Positions 34,304-41,255 of a stretch of DNA of 46,992 nt are shown in pieces. Below the pieces are notes generated by a model that was given only the letters and a program-made list of their open reading frames with translations, ran no database searches and was not told where the DNA came from. This DNA comes from Bacteroidales bacterium UBA3297 (lineage in GTDB: Bacteria > Bacteroidota > Bacteroidia > Bacteroidales > Paludibacteraceae), in the NCBI GenBank assembly GCA_002362105.1, contig DETD01000031.1, forward strand, positions 159,305 through 206,296, read 5' to 3'. A program made the translations under genes and the position numbers. Numbering within the stretch: position 1 is the first letter of the stretch; each line of letters starts with the position of its first letter.

Positions 34304-36367
34304 ATGGCAAAAGAACTGCAACTTACCGATTTTTTACCCACTACAAAGAAAGAGCTGGAGATACGTGGCTGGGACGAAGTAGACGTCATACTGTTTTCTG
34401 GCGACGCATACGTCGACCACCCGTCTTTTGCAGGAGCCGTAGTGGGCCGCATACTGGAAAGTTACGGGTTGCGCGTGGCAATTGTACCACAGCCCAACTG
34501 GCGAGACGACCTTCGCGACTTCAAGAAGCTGGGCCGCCCGCGCTTGTTTTTTGCCGTATCGGCCGGTTGTATGGACAGCATGGTGAACCACTACACCGCC
34601 AACCGCCGTCTCAGAAGCGACGACGCCTACTCGCCGAACGGCCAGGCCGGCTTCCGTCCTGACCGCGCTACAATTGTGTACACCAAGATATTGAAAGAGC
34701 TGTGGCCCGACGTGCCCGTCATCATCGGCGGTATTGAGGCCTCGCTCCGCCGCGTGTCGCACTACGATTATTGGGACAATGAGCTGAAACCCTGCATTTT
34801 GAAAGACTGCGGCGCAGACCTGCTGACCTACGGAATGGGCGAACTGCCACTAAAGGAGATTGTAAGGCAGGCCAAAGCCGGGATAAAGGTGACCGAGATG
34901 CACGATATTCCACAAAGCGTCTACCTCGTTGCGAACGACCAAATACCCGAATACAAAGGAGCAGAGACCACCACCCTCTTCAGCCACCAGCAGTGCCTGA
35001 AAGACAAACTCTGCCAAGCCAAAAACTTCAAGATTGTAGAGGAAGAGAGCAACAAGATGCACGCCAACCGTCTGCTTCAACAGCTAGACGACAAAGTGAC
35101 GGCCGTCATCAATCCGCCCTACCCTACCATGACGACGGCTGACCTCGACGCCACCTACGAGCTGCCCTTCACACGACAACCACACCCCAAGTATAAAGGC
35201 AAGACGATACCCGCCTACGAAATGATCAAATTCTCGGTCAACATACACCGGGGCTGTTTCGGCGGTTGTTCGTTCTGCACCATATCGGCCCACCAGGGCA
35301 AACAAATAGTGTCGCGCAGTAAGGAATCGGTCATCCGCGAGGTGAAAAAGGTTATGGAACTGCCCGACTTCAAAGGCTACCTGAGCGACTTGGGCGGCCC
35401 AAGCGCCGACATGTACCAACTACACGGGAAAGACCAGAACATCTGCGGCAAATGCAAACGCTGGTCGTGCATACACCCGAACGTGTGCAAAAACCTGAAC
35501 ACCAATCTGGCCCCGTTGCTAGACCTCTATAAAGCCGTCGACTCGCTGCCCGGCATCAAAAAGTCGTTTATCGGCAGCGGCATCCGCTACGACCTGCTGC
35601 TACACCAGGACCCCGACCCGAAGGTGAACGAGACACACCAGAAATATATGGAGGAACTGATAGCCCACCATGTGAGCGGCCGACTGAAAGTAGCGCCAGA
35701 GCACACCAGCGACGCCGTATTGAACATGATGCGCAAGCCGAGCTTCAAACTGTTTTACGAGTTCAAAAAGGTGTTTGACCGAGTGAACGACAAATACGGA
35801 CTGAAGCAACAGCTTATACCTTACTTCATATCGAGCCATCCGGGCTGCAAAGCCGAGAACATGGCAGAGCTCGCCTGCGAAACCCACCGCCTCAACTTCC
35901 AGTTGGAGCAGGTGCAAGACTTTACGCCAACCCCGATGACCCTCTCGACCGAGATGTACTACACAGGCATACACCCCTACACCCTGGAACCCGTCTTCAC
36001 CGCCCACGACAAAGACGAGAAACTGGCGCAACGGCAATTCTTCTTCTGGTACAAGCCAGAATTCCGCAACCAGATTATCCGCGAATTGCAGCGCATGAAG
36101 CGCCCCGACCTCATCCAACAGCTGTTCTCAGGCAAAGTGCCAGCCTACAGCGCGCTTGAGCGAAACGGACACAGTAGCGGATACAAGGGTGCGAAAAGCG
36201 ACAACAACCAGAACAACCGCAACGACGACCGAAGAGGCTATGCCAACAACCGCAACGACAACCGGAAACCAGGCTACGGCAATAACCGGAGGGATGAAGG
36301 CAACCGCCACTTTAACGACAACGGACGCGGAAACTTCGGGCGCGACAGAAACGGCCGACGCCGCTAA
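34304..36367 (+). CDS. ygiQ: YgiQ-family radical SAM protein with RG/N-rich tail
   Basis: The 687-aa protein belongs to the YgiQ family (UPF0313), whose N-terminal region, radical-SAM core and C-terminal domain are all present; the reaction is unknown. The cluster motif CxxxCxxC lies in RGCFGGCSFCTISAHQG. KRWSCIHPNVCKN and EHTSDAVLNMMRKP are family hallmarks. About the last 65 residues are a low-complexity, disordered tail rich in Asn, Arg, Gly and Asp (YKGAKSDNNQNNRNDDRRG to GRDRNGRRR), not part of the core family and similar to RGG-type RNA-binding tails. The start at 34304 follows from the -7 box. Confidence 0.9.
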   Translation: MAKELQLTDFLPTTKKELEIRGWDEVDVILFSGDAYVDHPSFAGAVVGRILESYGLRVAIVPQPNWRDDLRDFKKLGRPRLFFAVSAGCMDSMVNHYTANRRLRSDDAYSPNGQAGFRPDRATIVYTKILKELWPDVPVIIGGIEASLRRVSHYDYWDNELKPCILKDCGADLLTYGMGELPLKEIVRQAKAGIKVTEMHDIPQSVYLVANDQIPEYKGAETTTLFSHQQCLKDKLCQAKNFKIVEEESNKMHANRLLQQLDDKVTAVINPPYPTMTTADLDATYELPFTRQPHPKYKGKTIPAYEMIKFSVNIHRGCFGGCSFCTISAHQGKQIVSRSKESVIREVKKVMELPDFKGYLSDLGGPSADMYQLHGKDQNICGKCKRWSCIHPNVCKNLNTNLAPLLDLYKAVDSLPGIKKSFIGSGIRYDLLLHQDPDPKVNETHQKYMEELIAHHVSGRLKVAPEHTSDAVLNMMRKPSFKLFYEFKKVFDRVNDKYGLKQQLIPYFISSHPGCKAENMAELACETHRLNFQLEQVQDFTPTPMTLSTEMYYTGIHPYTLEPVFTAHDKDEKLAQRQFFFWYKPEFRNQIIRELQRMKRPDLIQQLFSGKVPAYSALERNGHSSGYKGAKSDNNQNNRNDDRRGYANNRNDNRKPGYGNNRRDEGNRHFNDNGRGNFGRDRNGRRR

Positions 36368-36556
36368 CCCACAAAAAGCACAAATTGATGGCCGAAAAGT
36401 GCCAGCGATAAGCAACAAAAGCAATATACTAATAATCAGCATATTACAATAACATAAAAACATCTAACCACACGCCTTGCGTCAAGCGAAAAACATAAAG
36501 ATTTATTTTTAACAAATATTTTTTTATGTTTTACAGCATATTTTAAAATTTATTTG

Positions 36557-36564
36557 TATTTTTG
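36557..36564 (+). promoter_or_regulatory. -7 element of the first PspC gene
   Basis: TATTTTTG; leader about 48 nt to the ATG at 36618. It overlaps the alternative upstream start at 36567, which is therefore rejected. The stretch 36368-36556 holds no other feature. Confidence 0.45.
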
Positions 36565-36617
36565 CAGTGGAAACAAGAGAGAAATATATTTCAGTATTAA
36601 TTTTAAAAGAGACGCTT

Positions 36618-36845
36618 ATGGAAAAGAAAGTAGAAAAAGAGCTCCTATTCGGAGACGATGAGAAGATTGCGGGAGTTGTGGCAGGCGTAGCAAAGTACTT
36701 GCACAAAGACGTTAAAAAGACAAGAGTTCTTTACACCACACTAACCATTCTCACAGGTCTGATTCCAGGCATTCTCGCCTACATTGTGTTGGCGTTCATC
36801 ATGGTTCTTAACGAAGAGCACCATGGCAATTCAGCCCTCATTTAA
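36618..36845 (+). CDS. Small PspC-domain protein (first)
   Basis: The 75-aa protein is a minimal PspC domain: IAGVVAGVAKYLHKDVKKTRVLY, then one long hydrophobic segment (TLTILTGLIPGILAYIVLAFIMV). PspC proteins sit in the inner membrane and are linked to envelope stress, where E. coli PspC relays stress to PspA. Here there is no PspA or PspB in view. A terminator overlaps its stop, and a second mini-PspC gene with its own promoter follows at 37000. Confidence 0.85.
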   Translation: MEKKVEKELLFGDDEKIAGVVAGVAKYLHKDVKKTRVLYTTLTILTGLIPGILAYIVLAFIMVLNEEHHGNSALI

Positions 36846-36856
36846 AGGGCTTTTTA
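36833..36856 (+). terminator. Terminator of the first PspC gene
   Basis: AGCCCT/AGGGCT with a 7-nt loop that includes the stop codon, followed by a T run. Confidence 0.55.
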
Positions 36857-36966
36857 GAAGGATAATAGAACTTTTTTCGATATTAGTATTTGTGAGAAGG
36901 CGGGTTGACTTACAAGCAATTCGCTTTTTTTATGCGTATAATTGTCATCGCTAACAAAAAAAGAGA

Positions 36967-36974
36967 TATCTTTG
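36967..36974 (+). promoter_or_regulatory. -7 element of the second PspC gene
   Basis: TATCTTTG with TTG about 22 nt upstream; leader about 20 nt. Confidence 0.5.
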
Positions 36975-36999
36975 GCGACGAAATAAACTATATAAGGAT

Positions 37000-37182
37000 A
37001 TGGCAAAAGCACTAAAAAGATCGGACGACAAGGTAATTGCAGGCATTATTGGCGGATTGGCCGACTATGTAGGTATCGACCATTCGCTTGCCAGAATCAT
37101 CTTCTCGATACTCACCCTGTTCTCATTCGAGATTGGCGGGGTTATCATCTACATTATCTGCCTTTGTTTTATGAAAGATTAA
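37000..37182 (+). CDS. Small PspC-domain protein (second)
   Basis: The 60-aa protein is a second minimal PspC domain: KRSDDKVIAGIIGGLADYVG, then a hydrophobic segment ending IIYIICLCF. It is more compact than the first copy and clearly related, with the shared IAGIIGG/IAGVVAG core. It has its own promoter and a strong terminator, so the two copies can be regulated separately. Function is inferred only from the domain. Confidence 0.88.
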   Translation: MAKALKRSDDKVIAGIIGGLADYVGIDHSLARIIFSILTLFSFEIGGVIIYIICLCFMKD

Positions 37183-37210
37183 ACAAAAAAAATAGCAACA
37201 ACGAAAAAGC

Positions 37211-37250
37211 AGCGCTGGCATTCAAGCAATGTCAGCGCTCTGTTTTTTTT
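37211..37250. terminator. Bidirectional terminator (PspC copy 2 / AraC regulator)
   Basis: AGCGCTGGCATT/AATGTCAGCGCT, 12 bp with one G-T pair, 5-nt loop, then eight T on the plus strand; the minus strand also has TTTTT. Confidence 0.85.
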
Positions 37251-37271
37251 AGTATCAGGAGAGGGACCAGA

Positions 37272-38165
37272 TTACTCGCCGCTTTGCATACGCTGGCGGA
37301 ACTTGCGAGGCGAGCAGCCGAAACGGGCCCGGACATACTTACCGAAGAACGAGATGTTTTCGAAACCGAGTTTCTCAGCCACCTCCTTAATGCTCATATC
37401 GGCACGGTGGAGCAACATTCTGATGTCGGCATCGACGTACGAGCGAATCCACTCGGAAGTCGTTTTCTGGCTCATCATCTTACAGACCATAGACAGGTAT
37501 TTAGGGCTGACACACAGCTCGTTGGAGTAATAGTCCACTGTCTGTCTTTTCGGTTCGGTTTTTTCGAGCAGCGCCAAAAAGCGTTGGAAGAGCAGGTTGC
37601 CCTGTGTGACCCCCTTTTCGGAAACGGGCACATCGAGTTCCTCTTCCAAATGGTCGCAGAAATCGAGCAAAACGGCCTGCACCAGCGCCAACAGCACCTG
37701 TTTCTTGTGCGGAGTAGGAGGTTCGTTCAGTTTTTCACGGATGAACATGAAGTAGTTTTCAAACCAACCCTCCATCGGCAATTTCCGTAAATCGTGTATA
37801 TAGAACGCACGGTTCCACAAGTCGAGGTTCGAGTTAAGTGAAGCGCGCACCAAACGGTCGGAGATAAAGATGATACGGCATTTCGCATCTTTGCTGAATC
37901 TCCAATTACGCAGTTCATTACCAGTAAGTATAAAGGTTACCTCGCCAGAATCAATCCGTTCGGTAACACAGTTAACGTCGAATCTGGCACTCCCCTCAAT
38001 ACAGAACAAAATGACATTCATCTGCATCTTTAAAGGAGTGGCAGCAGGAAATTCGGAGATAGACTCGATTAAGGCTAGATCACCATCGATTACACAGTCA
38101 AATTTCAGGCCACTTTTTTCTTGGAGTTTAAGAATGTCAACTTCAATAGCAGTATTAGCTTCCAT
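37272..38165 (-). CDS. AraC-family transcriptional regulator
   Basis: The 297-aa protein has an N-terminal ligand-binding-like region with strands such as GDLALIESI and ARFDVNCVTERI, and a C-terminal AraC DNA-binding domain (about 195-297) with two helix-turn-helix units: SEKGVTQGNLLFQ region, YVDADIRMLLHRADMSIKEVAEKLGF and FFGKYVRARFGCSPRKFRQ. The ATG at 38165 is preferred to the in-frame TTG at 38171. It is divergent from ahcY; the 225-nt gap contains 23-bp direct repeats that could be its binding sites. The effector is unknown. Confidence 0.9.
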   Translation of the reverse strand: MEANTAIEVDILKLQEKSGLKFDCVIDGDLALIESISEFPAATPLKMQMNVILFCIEGSARFDVNCVTERIDSGEVTFILTGNELRNWRFSKDAKCRIIFISDRLVRASLNSNLDLWNRAFYIHDLRKLPMEGWFENYFMFIREKLNEPPTPHKKQVLLALVQAVLLDFCDHLEEELDVPVSEKGVTQGNLLFQRFLALLEKTEPKRQTVDYYSNELCVSPKYLSMVCKMMSQKTTSEWIRSYVDADIRMLLHRADMSIKEVAEKLGFENISFFGKYVRARFGCSPRKFRQRMQSGE

Positions 38166-38265
38166 AGGCAAATTGTTTATAAGGCAAAATAAACAAAAAA
38201 AACGAAAAAAAGAACACTAAAAAGACGCTTTTTTATAAAAAAGTATCAATTACAATGGAAGAGAA

Positions 38266-38336
38266 CCTATCAGATAGCCAACAAATACCATAAAATATAG
38301 CCTACATATACCATAGTATATAGCAGACATATCCCA
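38266..38336. repeat. Three degenerate 23-bp direct repeats between araC and ahcY
   Basis: Units begin at 38266, 38289 and 38312; the second and third agree at 18 of 23 positions and the first and second at 17 of 23. The shared core is CATA-N4-ATAG-CC-ACATAT. The last unit ends 12 nt before the ahcY -7 box, so the array covers the upstream promoter region. Confidence 0.55.
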
Positions 38337-38347
38337 CAAAAAATGAG

Positions 38348-38355
38348 TATCTTTG
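38348..38355 (+). promoter_or_regulatory. -7 element of ahcY
   Basis: TATCTTTG, giving a leader of about 28 nt to the ATG. The expected -33 position falls in the last 23-bp repeat and has no TTTG. Confidence 0.6.
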
Positions 38356-38389
38356 CAAAAAGAATAAAACAACATACAAAAAATATCTG

Positions 38390-39811
38390 ATGAAAGAAGA
38401 ACTTTTCTCCAACCTGCCCTACAAAGTGGCAGACATCAACTTGGCCGACTTCGGCAACAAAGAACTTGATTTGAGCGAAAGCGAAATGCCAGGATTGATG
38501 GCGCTTCAAGAGAAATATGGGAAAGAGCAGCCATTGAAGGGAGCCCGTGTAACCGGTTCGCTTCACATGACCATTCAGACAGCGATGCTTATCCGTACCC
38601 TCCGCGCACTCGGCGCAGAAGTCCGCTGGGCCAGCTGTAACATTTTCTCGACCCAGGACCACGCAGCCGCAGCCATCGCTAACGACGGCACACCGGTTTT
38701 CGCCTGGAAGGGTGAGAACTTGGCTGAATACTGGTGGTGCACCTTGCAGGCCCTGAACTTCAAGGAAGGCGGTCCGAACATGATAGTAGACGACGGTGGC
38801 GACGCTACCCTGATGATACACCTCGGCGTAAAGGCCGAAAAAGACCCTAGCATACTCGACACCCCATCGGACAGCGAAGACGAGAAAGAGTTGAAACTCA
38901 TTTTGAAGGCCGTACAGAAAGAAAAAGGCCTGAACTACTGGACCGAGATGGCAAAGCACATTAAGGGAGTCAGCGAAGAGACCACCACAGGTGTACACCG
39001 CCTCTACCAGATGGAAAAAGACAAGACCCTTCTGTTCCCAGCCTTCAACGTGAACGACTCGGTTACCAAGAGCAAATTCGACAACCTTTACGGTTGCCGC
39101 GAAAGTTTGGCCGACGGCATCAAGCGCGCAACCGACATTATGGTTGCCGGCAAGGTAGTGGTTGTTTGCGGTTATGGCGATGTGGGTAAAGGCTGTGCCC
39201 AGAGCATGCGCTCGTACGGAGCACGCGTACTCGTTACCGAAATTGACCCAATCTGCGCCCTTCAGGCAGCAATGGAAGGCTACGAAGTGGTGACCGTTGA
39301 AGACGCGCTCCCTATTGGCGACATCTACGTAACCACCACCGGTAACGTCGACGTCATCACCCTCGACCACATGAAGGGTATGAAGGACCGTGCCATTGTT
39401 TGTAACATCGGCCACTTCGACAAGGAAATCCAAGTCGACAAAATGGTCAACTACCCAGGCATCAAGCACCGCGAAATCAAGCCACAGGTCGACCAGTACT
39501 ACTTCCCAGAAGACAACCACAGCATCATCCTTTTGGCTGGTGGCCGTCTGGTTAACCTGGGTTGTGCAACAGGCCACCCATCGTTTGTAATGAGCAACTC
39601 GTTCACCAACCAGTCGTTGGCACAAATCGAGCTCTTCACCAAGGAATATCCGGTTGCCGTATACCGTCTGCCTAAGAAGTTAGACGAAGAGGTAGCCCGC
39701 CTGCACTTGGACAAGCTCGGCGTGAAACTGACCAAGTTGAGCAAAGAACAAGCCGACTACATCGGCGTAGAAGTCGATGGCCCATACAAGGCCGAGTTCT
39801 ACCGCTACTAA
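38390..39811 (+). CDS. ahcY: S-adenosylhomocysteinase
   Basis: The 473-aa enzyme splits S-adenosylhomocysteine to adenosine and homocysteine, clearing the product of methyltransferases. GSLHMTIQTA, WASCNIFSTQDHAAAAI and the NAD+-binding GYGDVGKGCAQSMRSYGARV are conserved, and the C-terminus ends in the family pattern of Lys and Tyr (YKAEFYRY). The length matches the longer family form, which carries the extra 40-residue insert. The gene is monocistronic: its own promoter upstream and a strong terminator right after. Confidence 0.97.
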   Translation: MKEELFSNLPYKVADINLADFGNKELDLSESEMPGLMALQEKYGKEQPLKGARVTGSLHMTIQTAMLIRTLRALGAEVRWASCNIFSTQDHAAAAIANDGTPVFAWKGENLAEYWWCTLQALNFKEGGPNMIVDDGGDATLMIHLGVKAEKDPSILDTPSDSEDEKELKLILKAVQKEKGLNYWTEMAKHIKGVSEETTTGVHRLYQMEKDKTLLFPAFNVNDSVTKSKFDNLYGCRESLADGIKRATDIMVAGKVVVVCGYGDVGKGCAQSMRSYGARVLVTEIDPICALQAAMEGYEVVTVEDALPIGDIYVTTTGNVDVITLDHMKGMKDRAIVCNIGHFDKEIQVDKMVNYPGIKHREIKPQVDQYYFPEDNHSIILLAGGRLVNLGCATGHPSFVMSNSFTNQSLAQIELFTKEYPVAVYRLPKKLDEEVARLHLDKLGVKLTKLSKEQADYIGVEVDGPYKAEFYRY

Positions 39812-39828
39812 ACCGGGGAAATAACAAC

Positions 39829-39865
39829 AAGAAGGAAGATGGTAGCCACCGTCTTCCTTCTTTGT
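39829..39865 (+). terminator. Terminator of ahcY
   Basis: AAGAAGGAAGATGGT/ACCGTCTTCCTTCTT, 15 bp with one G-T pair and a 4-nt loop, followed by TTTG. Confidence 0.8.
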
Positions 39866-39923
39866 TTGTAATGTGCAGACGCTTTTTTGTAGAAAATATG
39901 CAAAAAAGTAGAACAAATGGCAT

Positions 39924-39931
39924 TATCTTTG
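39924..39931 (+). promoter_or_regulatory. -7 element of the thioredoxin gene
   Basis: TATCTTTG; leader about 29 nt to the ATG at 39967. It lies inside the longer frame that starts at 39862 and thus rules that start out. Confidence 0.55.
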
Positions 39932-39966
39932 CCATGCTCTTACAAAAACAAGACATTTATATAAAT

Positions 39967-40437
39967 ATGAGAACATTCGTAAGAAACATAATGCTGCTTG
40001 CTATGCTATTGGCTGGAACAACCACCATAGCAGTTGCCGCCGACAAAAACGCATCGACCGCCGCATCGAAATATGCAGGAAAGGTAACCCACATTACCAA
40101 GGCTGAATTCGACAAGCGCGTGTGCAACACCGCAAACGGCACGTGGAAATACATTGGCGACAAGCCATGCGTTATCGACTTCTATGCAACTTGGTGTGGT
40201 CCGTGCAAAATGATTTCGCCTTATTTAGACGAATTTGCCGAGAAGTACAAAGACCAGTTGTACATCTACAAGATCGACATCGACAAGGAACGCGAGCTTG
40301 CCTCAATGTTCGGCGCTTACAGCATTCCACTACTCATTTTTGTTCCACAGCAGGGCGAGCCATCGGCACAGCGTGGCGCGCTAGCCAAGGAAGACCTTGA
40401 AGCTGCTATAAAAAAAGCAGTTCTCGGACAGAAATAA
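39967..40437 (+). CDS. Secreted thioredoxin-like protein
   Basis: The 156-aa protein has a signal peptide (MRTFVRNIMLLAMLLAGTTT to about AVAA) and a single thioredoxin domain with the active-site WCGPCKM (in FYATWCGPCKMISPYLDEF) and the cis-proline in YSIPLLIF. It should act in the periplasm as a disulfide reductase or isomerase. The longer frame from 39862 lacks a signal peptide and overlaps the promoter. The gene has its own promoter and terminator. The redox partner is not known. Confidence 0.92.
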   Translation: MRTFVRNIMLLAMLLAGTTTIAVAADKNASTAASKYAGKVTHITKAEFDKRVCNTANGTWKYIGDKPCVIDFYATWCGPCKMISPYLDEFAEKYKDQLYIYKIDIDKERELASMFGAYSIPLLIFVPQQGEPSAQRGALAKEDLEAAIKKAVLGQK

Positions 40438-40456
40438 AGACCTTTAACAATAAAAG

Positions 40457-40490
40457 AATGGGCGGACTTTTTCAAGTCCGCCCATTTTTT
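40457..40490 (+). terminator. Terminator of the thioredoxin gene
   Basis: AATGGGCGGACTT/AAGTCCGCCCATT, 13 bp with a 4-nt loop, then six T. Confidence 0.88.
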
Positions 40491-40510
40491 CTGACAAATA
40501 CTTGCCAACC

Positions 40511-40873
40511 ATGCAACCTTCCGCTCAAAAAATCATAAACAAACTCACCTATATTAGTTTGGCGATATACACCATTCTGGGAATCGTCTATGTGACAAAC
40601 TATAATAACGACGTGTTCGTGCTGATATGTGCACTATCGCTATGCACAGCACTAATGCCAGAACTATTTCTTATGATAGGAACACTGGCAATAGTGTATT
40701 CATGCATTGCAGCCCTGTTTGTCAAAGACAAGCACTATAGAATTTGCGCCGTGTGGACCATTCTGTTACTCCTGTATTGGTACTTTATTCCCAGCAAACA
40801 CGTTGATGCATGGAGCCAAGAAACGTATTACGAGGCAAACAAAGACAGATATGGAGCATTGCGCATAAAGTAG
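40511..40873 (+). CDS. Small membrane protein, probably the 5' part of a frameshifted gene
   Basis: The 120-aa product has about four membrane helices (roughly 12-32, 38-58, 58-76, 82-98) and a short hydrophilic end, YYEANKDRYGALRIK. No family is recognised. The next frame (40810-41241) continues with a soluble domain; adding one base at the stop of this frame would join ALRIK to VDSICAKK without gap. It could also be a genuine short gene. ATG 40511 is preferred to the in-frame TTG at 40502. No own promoter is seen after the thioredoxin terminator. Confidence 0.55.
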   Translation: MQPSAQKIINKLTYISLAIYTILGIVYVTNYNNDVFVLICALSLCTALMPELFLMIGTLAIVYSCIAALFVKDKHYRICAVWTILLLLYWYFIPSKHVDAWSQETYYEANKDRYGALRIK

Positions 40874-41241
40874 ACAGCATCTGTGCTAAAAAAGCCAACA
40901 ATTTTCACATTAAGAAAGACAACAAATACGACGACTTTTTCAAAGAAAGGGGTCTGACAAAAGAAGATTTCCAGGCGATTCAAGCTATTATAGACACAGA
41001 GAGTTTCGAATCGATAGGCTATTACGACAGCGTATGCTACGTGGGACACCAGTATCAGGGGTTAAGCCTCTATGGCTACAGTTTCGGACTTCACAACAAG
41101 AAACTGGAAGACGACTACACCCGCATAATCTATAACGACACTGTTTCCTTCGATTACGGCAACGGTGCATTTGGCGACGAAAAATATCCCACTAAAGAAG
41201 CGTATTTGAAAGGAGCACACAAAAGCGAGGTTCCCGATTAG
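40810..41241 (+). CDS. Soluble protein or frameshifted 3' part of the preceding gene
   Basis: The 143-aa frame overlaps the previous one by 64 nt in the -1 frame. Its first 20 residues (MEPRNVLRGKQRQIWSIAHK) are basic and lie in the overlap, while the remainder (from VDSICAKKANNF on) has a normal soluble composition and ends near GAHKSEVPD. No family is recognised. I favour a one-base frameshift that splits a protein of about 243 aa made of four helices plus this domain, but an overlapping pair is possible. The stop lies only 14 nt from the convergent GH53 stop. Confidence 0.5.
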   Translation: MEPRNVLRGKQRQIWSIAHKVDSICAKKANNFHIKKDNKYDDFFKERGLTKEDFQAIQAIIDTESFESIGYYDSVCYVGHQYQGLSLYGYSFGLHNKKLEDDYTRIIYNDTVSFDYGNGAFGDEKYPTKEAYLKGAHKSEVPD

Positions 41242-41255
41242 CACTTTTCCCAGAA

